Notes: generated from the letters alone by a model not told the origin. Shown: positions 20,212 through 29,277, numbered from the stretch's first letter. The stretch: 34,607 nt of DNA from Chloroflexota bacterium (GCA_027294635.1 JAPULR010000033.1:1-34607), one strand, 5' to 3'. Numbers and translations are program-made.

Positions 20212-20487
20212 ATGATTGGCAAGTTCAAGTTGGATATTCTATACTGCGTGCCTTGAGGCCACCACGCCACCGCTGCCTGGATGGTAAGCGAGTTTTTCCA
20301 AGCCTACGGCACCGACGTTGCCATCAGCGTCACCGCCAGTGATGGGGGCCGCTTCGAGGTCCGCTTCAACGACGAGAAGATCTTTGACCGCAAGGAAGCG
20401 GGTAACATCTACCCCAGCCTCACCAACATACGTGAGATGAAGTCGGTCATCAACCAAAAGCTGGAGGCCGTTGCCGCAGACGACTAA
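20212..20487 (+). CDS. SelW/Rdx-family selenoprotein; UGA at 20254..20256 read as selenocysteine (CxxU)
   Basis: MIGKFKLDILYCVPUGHHATAAWMVSEFFQAYGTDVAISVTASDGGRFEVRFNDEKIFDRKEAGNIYPSLTNIREMKSVINQKLEAVAADD; SD AGGAGG 8 nt before ATG; UGA is codon 15, in frame with the 68-aa ORF listed at 20281; Rdx fold signature with CxxU near the N-terminus. Confidence 0.9.
20271..20290 (+). promoter_or_regulatory. Putative bSECIS hairpin of the SelW-like gene
   Basis: CGCT-GCC-[TGGAT]-GGT-(A)-AGCG: 7 pairs including one G:U, one bulged A, 5-nt loop beginning 22 nt after the UGA, with G at loop positions 2-3. Confidence 0.65.
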
Positions 20488-20528
20488 AGTCTAGCCTTTG
20501 TAAACCAACACTTCGGCTATAAGTGCAG

Positions 20529-20556
20529 AGCGCCTCCCGTTTTCAGGAGGCGCTTT
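20529..20556. terminator. Intrinsic terminator-like hairpin between convergent selW-like and pspC genes
   Basis: AGCGCCTCC-cgttttca-GGAGGCGCT followed by a short T run; 9-bp perfect stem. Confidence 0.7.
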
Positions 20557-20589
20557 GCTGTATACCGTAAATGAACGGCTCAAAAGTCT

Positions 20590-20799
20590 TCAATTGCCGT
20601 TTCCAGACTCTAGTGGGGCCTGAGGCATGAATACCCATCCAAGAAGATAGATGCCAACAAGCGGCAGAATGCCGGTAAGTAGACCTATGGAGAGGAACAG
20701 GAGCCTTACCAGCCAAGGATTGAATGAAAATCTCTCGGCTATACCACCGCAAACACCGAGTATAAGCTTGTTTGTCCTGGAACGATAAAGCTTTTTCAA
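20590..20799 (-). CDS. PspC domain protein
   Basis: MKKLYRSRTNKLILGVCGGIAERFSFNPWLVRLLFLSIGLLTG...GIYLLGWVFMP. Confidence 0.9.
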   Translation of the reverse strand: MKKLYRSRTNKLILGVCGGIAERFSFNPWLVRLLFLSIGLLTGILPLVGIYLLGWVFMPQAPLESGNGN

Positions 20800-20831
20800 T
20801 CTCTCACCACCTCCTGAGAAGTTTGATAACG

Positions 20832-22406
20832 CTAGGTAGACGCCCTCCCCCGACGAATGGCCCGGCCCGGCAGTGCGCCGGTGTGTTGGGCCTCCTCCAC
20901 CACCACCTTGCCGTTGACTATCACGTAGTCTATCCCTATGGGGAACTGTTTAGGCTGGCTTTTAGTAGCCGGGGCTTTCACCGTCTCAGGGTTGAACACC
21001 ACGATGTCCGCCTTCATACCATCCCTTAAAATACCTCTGTCGGGAATACCCAGGCGCTGGGCCGGGAAGGAGGTCATCTTGCGGACGGCCTCGGGAAGCC
21101 GGAGGTGCTTTTCCGCCCGGACGAATTCCGCCAGAACAATGGGAAAGCAGCCATAGCTCCTGGGGCTGGGATACTCGCCAAGGAGTATGGCATCGCTGGC
21201 TATCATACCGCAGGGGTGAGACACAAAGTCCGGCAGGGTCTGAGGATTAGTTCCCAGGCCCACCATGGATACTCCCAGTTTCTCCTCAAAGAGCAGGTCA
21301 AAGAAAGCGTCGGCCGGGTCCTGTCCCCGCATCTCCGCGATATCTACGGGCCGCCGTCCATCATATTTCGCGTTTCCCGCCTGGGTGAAGTTAGTCAGCC
21401 AGCTATCTTCCAACCGCTCCCTGGAAATCTCTTTTTTCATCCTAGCCCGGTCCTCGGGATCCTTCAGCGCCGCCATGAGCCGTTCCGGGCCGCCGTCCTT
21501 GGCCCAGTTAGGTATGGCTATGGTGGCGCTGGTCCCCGAGTAGGGATAGGTATAGCAATCGAAGGTCACATCCAGACCCTCTTCACGAGCGTCATCCACC
21601 AGCCCAAGGTAGTCCAGGTGGCTTCCAACCCCCTGGGCGCTCTGCCGATAGTGGGTCAGGTGGAGGGCAACACCGCTGCGTCTCCCAATTTCCAGGGCCT
21701 CCTCCCAGGGCGCCAGCAGCCCCTGTGCACGGAGGGCTGACCTGGTGTGGGTGTGGTAGAAGCCTCCTAGCTGGGCTGCCGTTTCTGACAATGCTACCAG
21801 CTCGTCCGTGTTGGCATAGGACCCCGGGGGATAGTCGAGGCCTGTGGAGAGCCCCCAAGCTCCTTCCTCCATGGCCTCACGCACCACCGACTTCATCTCC
21901 TCCAGCTCCGACCCCGTCGCCGGACGGTTGTTCCACCCGAGGGCCCAGATACGCACCGGCGAATTGCCAAGGATGTAGGCCACGTTGATGGCGACCCTGT
22001 TGTCGTACTTGTCGAGCAGCTCTGCCACGGTGAGCCAGTCCGCCGGCATGGGAGGGTAACCGTTGAGGCCCGCATCGAGCCATATATAGCGGTGCAGCTC
22101 TTCCTGGCTCTTGAAGGGGGCATGAGAGATGCCATCGATCCCCACAAGCTCTGTGGTGACGCCCTGGCGAACCTTGGGCTGGTGCTCCGGCTCTCCGAGG
22201 ATGGTAAGGCCTGTATGTGCATGAAGATCGATGAACCCCGGGCAGACCACCCGGCCTGCCGCGTCGATGGTCTTGGTCGCTTGCACCGACGTCAGCTCGC
22301 CTCGAATGATCCGAACCGTCTCCCCCTCCACACCCACGGCGGCGTAGAACCCAGGACTCCCCGTGCCATCTACAATCAGCCCGTTTTTGATGAGCAGGTC
22401 CAGCAT
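20832..22406 (-). CDS. N-acyl-D-amino-acid deacylase / D-aminoacylase family amidohydrolase
   Basis: LIKNGLIVDGTGSPGFYAAVGVEGETVRII...VCPGFIDLHAHTG; GLSTGLDYPPGSYANTDELVAL; HLTHYR; GMIASDAILLGEYPSPRSYGCFP; GMKADIVVFNPETV. Confidence 0.9.
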   Translation of the reverse strand: MLDLLIKNGLIVDGTGSPGFYAAVGVEGETVRIIRGELTSVQATKTIDAAGRVVCPGFIDLHAHTGLTILGEPEHQPKVRQGVTTELVGIDGISHAPFKSQEELHRYIWLDAGLNGYPPMPADWLTVAELLDKYDNRVAINVAYILGNSPVRIWALGWNNRPATGSELEEMKSVVREAMEEGAWGLSTGLDYPPGSYANTDELVALSETAAQLGGFYHTHTRSALRAQGLLAPWEEALEIGRRSGVALHLTHYRQSAQGVGSHLDYLGLVDDAREEGLDVTFDCYTYPYSGTSATIAIPNWAKDGGPERLMAALKDPEDRARMKKEISRERLEDSWLTNFTQAGNAKYDGRRPVDIAEMRGQDPADAFFDLLFEEKLGVSMVGLGTNPQTLPDFVSHPCGMIASDAILLGEYPSPRSYGCFPIVLAEFVRAEKHLRLPEAVRKMTSFPAQRLGIPDRGILRDGMKADIVVFNPETVKAPATKSQPKQFPIGIDYVIVNGKVVVEEAQHTGALPGRAIRRGRAST

Positions 22407-22498
22407 GCTTCACCTCCACCCGGAAAGAATCTCGACTAAGCCCCAAGTCGATTTCGCACCATAATAGCACAGGGCACCTCGCGATAAGACAGGAACAG

Positions 22499-23695
22499 AT
22501 GGCCCAGGCCCTGAGGGACGCTAAGGTAAGTAACCCCCAATCCGAGACCATTGATTATTGGGCGGTACCCATGCAGAATAAACCGGTGGAACGCCCTGGT
22601 TTTCGACCCATAGGCACCCCCGTAGAGGAGCTGGATACCCCAGCCCTGGTACTGGACCTGGCCGCCGCGGAGCACAACATCCGCACCGTGCACTCCTTTT
22701 TTGAAGGCCGAGTCGCCAAGATTCGGCCCCATATCAAGACCCACAACTGCCCAGCCATTGGGTGGCTGCAGCTGGCCTCGGGCGGCACAGCGGGAGGTAT
22801 CTGTACCGCCAAGGTAGGACAGGCGGAAGTATTTGCCCAAAATGGCTTCAATGACATCCTCATCGCCAACGAGATAGTCACCAGGAACAAGATAGACCGC
22901 CTTTGCGCGCTGGCCCGACGCTGTAGCGTGACGGTGGCCGTCGACAGCCCTGATAACGTGAAAGACTTGTCCCAGGCTTCCACGGCCAATAGCGTGACCC
23001 TCGGGATACTGGTAGACGTTAACAGCCGACAGAACAGGTGCGGCGTTGAGCCGGGCCAGCCGGCGCTAGATTTGGCCAGGATAGTCGCCAGTTCTCCCGG
23101 GCTCCATTTCGCCGGGCTGATGTCTTATGAAGGCTGTATTCTTCATGCCGAGTACCAGGACCTGGTGGACGAAACCAGGAGTGTCATCCAGCTCGTCCTG
23201 GACACTCGGGAGATGATAGAGAAGGCCGGGTTCCCGGTGGAGACGGTAAGCGTAGGCGGTACCCACAACTACGAGATTGCGGGCGACGTGGCAGGCGTAA
23301 CCGAGGTCCAAGCTGGCTCCTACGTGCTAATGGACAACTCTTACCTCCCATACCGGCCCCAGCTAAAACTCGCCCTTAGAGTGCTGGGAACCGTAATAAG
23401 CCGTCAGGAGGCCGAGGTGGCCGTGGCCGATGTGGGCCAGAAGGCCATCGGCGCTGACCAGAGCCTGCCGACGCTGGAAGGAATCCCCGGAGCCGGGGTT
23501 AAGAGGCTCAGCGCCGAGCACAGCATTATAGCCCTGGAGAATGAAGCCCAGGACAAACTAGACCTGGGTTCTAAGGTCTGGATGACTCCCTACGACGCCG
23601 AGGTATGCATAAACCTGTACAACTATGTAAACGTTGTCAGGAACGGCAAGCTGGAAGCAATCTGGGAGGTTTCTGCCAGGGGCAGGTACGACTAA
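22499..23695 (+). CDS. DSD1 / D-threonine aldolase-like PLP-dependent fold-type III enzyme (paralog 1); start may be 22571
   Basis: GTPVEELDTPALVLDLAAAEHNIRTVHSFFEGRVAKIRPHIKTHNCPAIGWLQLASGGTAGGICTAKVGQAEVF; C-term LYNYVNVVRNGKLEAIWEVSARG. Confidence 0.87.
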   Translation: MAQALRDAKVSNPQSETIDYWAVPMQNKPVERPGFRPIGTPVEELDTPALVLDLAAAEHNIRTVHSFFEGRVAKIRPHIKTHNCPAIGWLQLASGGTAGGICTAKVGQAEVFAQNGFNDILIANEIVTRNKIDRLCALARRCSVTVAVDSPDNVKDLSQASTANSVTLGILVDVNSRQNRCGVEPGQPALDLARIVASSPGLHFAGLMSYEGCILHAEYQDLVDETRSVIQLVLDTREMIEKAGFPVETVSVGGTHNYEIAGDVAGVTEVQAGSYVLMDNSYLPYRPQLKLALRVLGTVISRQEAEVAVADVGQKAIGADQSLPTLEGIPGAGVKRLSAEHSIIALENEAQDKLDLGSKVWMTPYDAEVCINLYNYVNVVRNGKLEAIWEVSARGRYD

Positions 23696-23714
23696 CCACG
23701 GAAGGAGTTGACCA

Positions 23715-24812
23715 TTGGAGGCCCACCAGCCACTACCCGGAACCCCTGTTGAGGAGTTGGATACACCTTGCCTCCTCCTGGACATGGAGGCGCTAGAGCA
23801 TAACATTGGGGTCATGGCAAACTACTATCGGGACAAGGCAGCCAAGCTGCGGCCCCACATCAAAAACCACAAGAGCCCCGCCCTTGCTCACATGCAGATA
23901 CGCGCCGGAGGGACCGTAGGAGGCGTCTGCGTCGCCAAGGTATCCGAGGCTGAGGTTATGGTCCAGGGCGGCATACCCCAGGTGTTAATCGCCAACCAGG
24001 TTGTCACCCGGGACAAAATAGCCCGGCTGATGGCCCTGGCCAAACGAGCCGATATGCTGGTAGCCTGCGACGATCCCCGCAACGCCAGGGACCTATCAGA
24101 AGGAGCTCAAGCCTCTGGAGCCCAGCTAGGTGTCCTGGTGGAGATAGACACACAGATGGGTCGCTGTGGTGTACGGTCCGTCGAGGACGGGGTGCGACTG
24201 GCCGAAAGCATCGATACCCTGCCGGGCATAACTTTTCGGGGCATCATGAGCCATCAGAACTTTACCCCCACCACCGAGAGGGAGACGCGAGTATTGGAGG
24301 GCCGCCGCATCATCCAGAAGGTCCTGGACCTGAAGGAGGCCCTGGTGCAAAGTGGGCTCCCGGTGGAGATCGTTTCCACCGGCGAGACCTGGAGCTATGA
24401 CGTGGCGGGAGAGATCCCAGGGGTTACGGAGATTCAGGGCGGCACCTATCTGCTGATGGAGACCCGCCACAGCTATATGTCGGAGTTCGACTACGCCGCC
24501 AAGGTACTGGGCACTGTGGTCAGCGCGCCACGGCCCGGAATAGCCGTGGGCGATGTTGGCATCAAAGCGATCGGCGCCTCGCGAGGGCTACCATCGGTGG
24601 AAGGGCTGGAGGGCGTAACGGTGGAGGCCCTCCACGCCGAGCATACAATGCTGAAGCTGAGCGATGGCACACGTCTCCGGCCCGGCGACAAGTTTACCCT
24701 CATCCCCGCCCAGCAAGACATTATGGTGAACCGCTGGGACCGTTACGTAGCCGTGCGCGACGGCAAAGTGGAGGCGGTATGGGATATCTCTGCCCGCGGC
24801 TGCCATCACTAA
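23715..24812 (+). CDS. DSD1 / D-threonine aldolase-like PLP-dependent fold-type III enzyme (paralog 2), TTG start
   Basis: GTPVEELDTPCLLLDMEALEHNIGVMANYYRDKAAKLRPHIKNHKSPALAHMQIRAGGTVGGVCVAKVSEAEVM; clear paralog of the upstream gene. Confidence 0.87.
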   Translation: MEAHQPLPGTPVEELDTPCLLLDMEALEHNIGVMANYYRDKAAKLRPHIKNHKSPALAHMQIRAGGTVGGVCVAKVSEAEVMVQGGIPQVLIANQVVTRDKIARLMALAKRADMLVACDDPRNARDLSEGAQASGAQLGVLVEIDTQMGRCGVRSVEDGVRLAESIDTLPGITFRGIMSHQNFTPTTERETRVLEGRRIIQKVLDLKEALVQSGLPVEIVSTGETWSYDVAGEIPGVTEIQGGTYLLMETRHSYMSEFDYAAKVLGTVVSAPRPGIAVGDVGIKAIGASRGLPSVEGLEGVTVEALHAEHTMLKLSDGTRLRPGDKFTLIPAQQDIMVNRWDRYVAVRDGKVEAVWDISARGCHH

Positions 24813-24925
24813 CGGGAACCTGTCCCTGGGCAAGCTAACCCCATGTGGAGGATTCTTACTTGCTATCCTTAGTGCACCCAAGGGTAAGTTTTCAGAACTC
24901 ATTCCCTCTCTTTCAGCACACTGCA

Positions 24926-25033
24926 CCCCGATGTCACATCGGGGTCATGCTGAAGGAGTCCCGATCATATCGGGATGACTGAAGCATCCCACTTTAGTCT
25001 AAGAGAGATACTTCGCCCCGATGTGGCATCGGG
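24926..25033. repeat. Cluster of three related palindromic intergenic repeats
   Basis: CCCCGATGTCACATCGGGG (24926..24944), TCCCGATCATATCGGGA (24959..24975), CCCGATGTGGCATCGGG (25017..25033); interspersed TCATGCTGAAGGAGT / AGTATGACATTGAGCGGAG-type text. Confidence 0.75.
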
Positions 25034-25115
25034 ACTCAGTATGACATTGAGCGGAGTATAACGTAAAAATGGGTATCCACACCTTCCCGGATAACTCGCG
25101 CGTCTAGTAAGTTAA

Positions 25116-25144
25116 TTGACCTCTATACTCGCCAAACGTATACT
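25116..25144 (+). promoter_or_regulatory. Sigma70-like promoter for the usp gene
   Basis: TTGACC - 17 nt - TATACT; AGGAGG downstream, just before the TTG start. Confidence 0.65.
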
Positions 25145-25171
25145 TCGCCCGTAGGCGACCAGGAGGACTTA

Positions 25172-26092
25172 TTGTTTAGTCGCATCATTGTTCCCCTCGA
25201 TGGCTCTAAGCTAGCCGAAGCGGTCCTTCCCTACGTGAGGGTTTTTGCCAGGGCCTTCGACTCCAAGGTCTCCCTGCTGCAAGCCATGGACCTGGAAAGC
25301 GGTTCTTTCCCGGCGGACCTCATCGGCCTGATGTCCGAAGCTAAGGCCGAGGAGACAAGGGAGCTGGCCCGCCGCACCGGAGAGGAATACCTGGCCAGGC
25401 TTGAAAAGACAATGGGGGCCATTGAGGTTGAACGAATCATCGGAGCAGGGCAGCCCGACAAGGTTATCGTAGAAGAGTCGGGTCGCGACAGCGCAACCAA
25501 CCTCATAGCCATGTCCACTCACGGCAGAAGCGGTATAGGCCGGTGGATAGTTGGCAGCGTCACGGACAAGGTGACCCACAACGTCACCAGCTCAATGCTG
25601 GTGGTGCGCCCAGACGGAGAGGACAACCAGGTTGAAGGCGAAGCCCACTTAAGAAGGATCATTGTTCCTCTTGACGGCTCTGAGGTTTCGGAGAAGGCCC
25701 TTCCCGCCGCCGGGGAGCTGGCAAGAAAGTTTAGCCTGGATATATCCCTCATACGCGTGGTCTCCACAGTCCAGCTGTCCATGGCAGGTGACTGGCCGAC
25801 AGGTTACCCAGACGTGCTGGGAGAACTGGAGAACGAGGCCCGTGACTACCTGGGGGCCAAAGAGAGAGAGCTCACTACCCAGGGGATCGACAGGGTGGAA
25901 TCTCAGGTGGTACTGGGCGACACGGCGGCCCAGATTGTGGACCTGGCCCGACGGTATGGGGAAAGCCTGGTGGTAATGACATGCACAGGCAGGTCCGGCC
26001 TGAGTAGAGCCTTACTCGGCAGCATAGCCGACCGAGTAGTTAGGTCCTGCGAGGCGCCGGTGCTCTTGGTACACGCCTGTGGTACTCTCTGA
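25172..26092 (+). CDS. Tandem universal stress protein (two UspA domains), TTG start
   Basis: FSRIIVPLDGSKLAEAVLPYV...STHGRSGIGRWIVGSVTDKVTHNVTSSMLVVRP then RRIIVPLDGSEVSEKALPAA...TCTGRSGLSRALLGSIADRVVRSCEAPVLLV. Confidence 0.94.
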   Translation: MFSRIIVPLDGSKLAEAVLPYVRVFARAFDSKVSLLQAMDLESGSFPADLIGLMSEAKAEETRELARRTGEEYLARLEKTMGAIEVERIIGAGQPDKVIVEESGRDSATNLIAMSTHGRSGIGRWIVGSVTDKVTHNVTSSMLVVRPDGEDNQVEGEAHLRRIIVPLDGSEVSEKALPAAGELARKFSLDISLIRVVSTVQLSMAGDWPTGYPDVLGELENEARDYLGAKERELTTQGIDRVESQVVLGDTAAQIVDLARRYGESLVVMTCTGRSGLSRALLGSIADRVVRSCEAPVLLVHACGTL

Positions 26093-26107
26093 CTGCAAAA
26101 AAGGTCT

Positions 26108-26605
26108 TTATAACCCCGCCTCAAGGCCATACACTTCGGTCAAGGGGAAGCTGTCAAACCAGCCAAACCAGAAGGCCATGTGTCCCGGCAACTCGCCTAG
26201 AGCGTTGTCAATCTCTGGAACAACCTCAGGGTTAATTACGTTTGTGAAGAACAAAAGCTCTATAAACACCGGGACAAAGGCTATGTTCTCGCTTTCTCCC
26301 ATGCTGCGGAAAAGGGTTGGGTCATCATTTGCACGGGTGAAGACATAGCCCAGGGTTTCCCGCATCATCCTGGTGGCCTCCCTCTGAGGCGCAGAGACTC
26401 CAGTGGCGGTGGTGGTAGCAGTCGGAGTTACCGTAACAGCGGTTTCCAGGGTGGTTACGGGAGTAGATGGAACGCTGTTGGCGACCTCGGAAGTATTCCT
26501 TGGCGTTGGGCTAACGCCGGGCTCGGGCGTAGCGGTGTTAATCGCCCTGCCGCAAGCAGCCAGAAAGAAAACGGCGGCAATAAGGATCAAAAAGTTCCGT
26601 GTCAT
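26108..26605 (-). CDS. Putative lipoprotein of unknown function
   Basis: Signal with lipobox MTRNFLILIAAVFFLAAC then a Thr/Pro-rich linker. Confidence 0.65.
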   Translation of the reverse strand: MTRNFLILIAAVFFLAACGRAINTATPEPGVSPTPRNTSEVANSVPSTPVTTLETAVTVTPTATTTATGVSAPQREATRMMRETLGYVFTRANDDPTLFRSMGESENIAFVPVFIELLFFTNVINPEVVPEIDNALGELPGHMAFWFGWFDSFPLTEVYGLEAGL

Positions 26606-26683
26606 TAAGGCGTCACTGCAACCACCTACGAACAGGCCGGCAGGGTGGGATCCAGTGAGGATTTCTCGATCCCTCTAACCCGG

Positions 26684-27472
26684 TCACGCCGTAGCGCGAC
26701 GGAAGAGCCACGTGGTCACTATCATCAGGAACCCTACCATAACCACCGTCACCCAAAGACCGGTAATTATTGTGCTCCATTCCCAGCCTTCGATCACAAT
26801 GGCACGCATGGCCTCAGTAACGTAGGTCACAGGGTTAACCTTAACGGCCACCTTAAACCAGCCGCTCAGAAGCTCCTCCGGCACGAAGGCGGTGGTTATG
26901 AAGATGAAGGGGAAGAACAGCAAAAAGGAGGACTGGGTAGCCTGGACGCTCTTAGTCTTGAGGGCGATAATAATACTCAGGCAAGACCAGGCCAACCCGA
27001 AAACGGCGGCGAATAGAATAAGGGTAAGTATGCCCAGTATGCCGCCCTGAAAAGAAACTCCAAGCGCTAACGCGATGGCTATAATAACCACCGCTTGAAG
27101 CATCCCCCTTGTAGCAGCCACCAGCAGGCTTCCGAAAAGTATGGAAAACCGGTTTATAGGCGCCAGCAAAAGCTTGTCAAAATAGCCGGACATCATGTCC
27201 GTCAGAAGGGCGAAGCCGGCATCGCCGCCGCTGAACACCACCGCTTGGACAATGATCCAGGACACCAGGAAGGCGCTATAGTCCTCGGTTGAAAACCCAC
27301 CTAGATTTGTAACCTCCGTAAAAGTTGATGCAAACAGAACGTATAGCAGCCCCGACATAAAGAGGGGAGGCAAAAAGGTTGCGGGGACAAACCATACCCT
27401 GAGATTGCGCCGGTAGATGTAGTAGGTCTCCCTGAAAACCGACATGCCTATCTTCTGCTTAACCCCATCCAT
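26684..27472 (-). CDS. ABC-2 type transporter permease (likely start 27445)
   Basis: Hydrophobic ABC-2 membrane protein; downstream partner of the ABC ATPase; MSVFRETYYIYRRNLRVWFVPATFLPPLF. Confidence 0.87.
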   Translation of the reverse strand: MDGVKQKIGMSVFRETYYIYRRNLRVWFVPATFLPPLFMSGLLYVLFASTFTEVTNLGGFSTEDYSAFLVSWIIVQAVVFSGGDAGFALLTDMMSGYFDKLLLAPINRFSILFGSLLVAATRGMLQAVVIIAIALALGVSFQGGILGILTLILFAAVFGLAWSCLSIIIALKTKSVQATQSSFLLFFPFIFITTAFVPEELLSGWFKVAVKVNPVTYVTEAMRAIVIEGWEWSTIITGLWVTVVMVGFLMIVTTWLFRRATA

Positions 27473-28479
27473 TGGCGCATGGCTTGGCCGTATTCATCGC
27501 CACTGGCTTCGTCGTCACGGATTGTGCGGCCGGTGTACTTCAAGAAAACATCGTCCAGGGTTGGACTGGAAAGGGAGAGGTCAGTGACGACAATATCGTT
27601 ATCACTGAGGAGCTTTAACAGGTCTGGAACAGTGCCGCCGCCATTCTTCACGTTGACACAGAGACCGCGGTCGATGATATGAGCGCCATCAACGTAGCTC
27701 CGTTCATCAACCAACGCCTGGGCTTTCTCTTCCTGCCGCCGTCTTTCCTCGTCATTTTCTCCAGCCACGGATATGACCACCATATCGCCGCCCACCTCCG
27801 CCTTAAGTGACCCAGGTGTTCCCTCAGCGACGATTTGGCCGCGATCGATTATCGCAATCCGCTGACATAGCTGGTCGGCCTCATCCATCATCTGGGTGGT
27901 GAGGAACATCGTAATTCCCTGCTTATTGAGATTCCTCAGGTGGTCCCAGATCGCCAGGCGGCTCTGAGGGTCCAACCCCGTGGTGGGCTCATCGAGAAAA
28001 AGGACCCTAGGGTTGTGGACCAGGGCTCCTGCCAGGTCAATTCGGCGCCGCATCCCCCCGGAGTAGGCGCCAACCTTTCGATGAGATACGTCGGAGAGAG
28101 ATACCAGGTCAAGGAGCTCCGTTGCCCTCCTGTCTGCCTCCTTGCGGCTCATGCCGTAGAGGAGACCCTGCATTACGAGAAAATTCCTGCCCGTAGCCAG
28201 ATCGTCCAGACCCACCTCCTGCATGGCAAACCCTATGATCCTCCTGATCTTTTGAGGCTCCCGGATCACGTCGTACCCATCAACTATGGCCCTCCCTGAA
28301 GTCTGCCTCAGGAGGGTTCCCAGGATCTTCATGGTGGTGCTTTTGCCCGCACCGTTGGGCCCAAGAAAGCCGAAGAACTCGCCCTCCGCAACGGAGAAGG
28401 TTATGTTGTCGACGGCTTTGGTGCCTCCCGGATAGACTTTAACCAGATTTTCCACCTGGATAATGGCGTTATTATTCAC
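27448..28479 (-). CDS. ABC transporter ATP-binding protein, DrrA-like
   Basis: Walker A FLGPNGAGKSTTMKIL; signature YSGGMRRRIDLAGALVHNPRVLFLDEPTTGLDP. Confidence 0.94.
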   Translation of the reverse strand: MNNNAIIQVENLVKVYPGGTKAVDNITFSVAEGEFFGFLGPNGAGKSTTMKILGTLLRQTSGRAIVDGYDVIREPQKIRRIIGFAMQEVGLDDLATGRNFLVMQGLLYGMSRKEADRRATELLDLVSLSDVSHRKVGAYSGGMRRRIDLAGALVHNPRVLFLDEPTTGLDPQSRLAIWDHLRNLNKQGITMFLTTQMMDEADQLCQRIAIIDRGQIVAEGTPGSLKAEVGGDMVVISVAGENDEERRRQEEKAQALVDERSYVDGAHIIDRGLCVNVKNGGGTVPDLLKLLSDNDIVVTDLSLSSPTLDDVFLKYTGRTIRDDEASGDEYGQAMRQWMGLSRR

Positions 28480-28559
28480 TTAACGTCCTTCGCGTAGGTC
28501 AGGAAAGAGGAATCGCAACTCTGGATTAGGCCACCTGGAATAGGCCTGATAGCAGGCGT

Positions 28560-29276
28560 CTACCCCCTCTTCCTACGAAAGAGGTTGAGGAAACGGTCCT
28601 GGTAGTAATCGAATAGCTCCCAACGGTCCAACTCTCGCTTCAGCTCCGCCGGATCTCCGCCCTGCTCAGCCTCCCGGAAGAGGGCATCTATGCGCTGTAC
28701 CGCTGCCCTTGGGACTCCGAGGTTCGGCTCAGGATCCAGCAGCCTTATGCTTTGAAGGTCACCCAGATTGCCGGCCAGGGAAGCCAGGGTATATTCAAAA
28801 ATAAACTTCAGCAGCGAAACGTCCCAGAGTTCGTCAACGCCCTTGATAACCGCGGCAAGACTGTTGCCATCCTGACCCAGCTGTTTGCTGATCCGCTCGG
28901 CGACCGCTTGTGCGGTGCCTTCCACAATGCTCATCTCTCCGGGCTCGTTGGCGTACTGGTATAGAAGCCCGGGCGAGTTGGAACCGTACTTACGAGCTAA
29001 GTCGGTAAAGTACCGGTAGGCGTCCTCTCCGAAGCCCTCCAGGTGAGCCATGTAGGTGGGAGTAACCACCGCCGGGCGCTGGGCGGCAACGTCGCCCTCC
29101 CGAATGACCGCCTCAACAGCGCCTGGGACGAGCTCTCGGTAGGAGGGCTCGGTGACGATGTAGTAGTGAAGCTTTGTCACTCCAAAGGTGTGAAGATGCT
29201 GTCTGGGTGCCCTCACAATTTCGGTTCGAGCAGCAGCATCCATGAGCCGCCGAATGTCGCCGTCGTAATCCTGCAT
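28560..29276 (-). CDS. Hypothetical protein (start MQDYDGDIRR)
   Basis: Long ORF; ATG immediately follows the stop of the upstream ORF, suggesting translational coupling. Confidence 0.65.
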   Translation of the reverse strand: MQDYDGDIRRLMDAAARTEIVRAPRQHLHTFGVTKLHYYIVTEPSYRELVPGAVEAVIREGDVAAQRPAVVTPTYMAHLEGFGEDAYRYFTDLARKYGSNSPGLLYQYANEPGEMSIVEGTAQAVAERISKQLGQDGNSLAAVIKGVDELWDVSLLKFIFEYTLASLAGNLGDLQSIRLLDPEPNLGVPRAAVQRIDALFREAEQGGDPAELKRELDRWELFDYYQDRFLNLFRRKRG

Positions 29277-29277
29277 A

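Noticed and set aside
20212-20487. SelW-like gene as a pseudogene with a nonsense mutation
   Set aside because: The rest of the frame is intact, regulatory signals are good, and the TGA falls precisely at the CxxC second-Cys position with a downstream hairpin; a second gene in the window shows the same arrangement.
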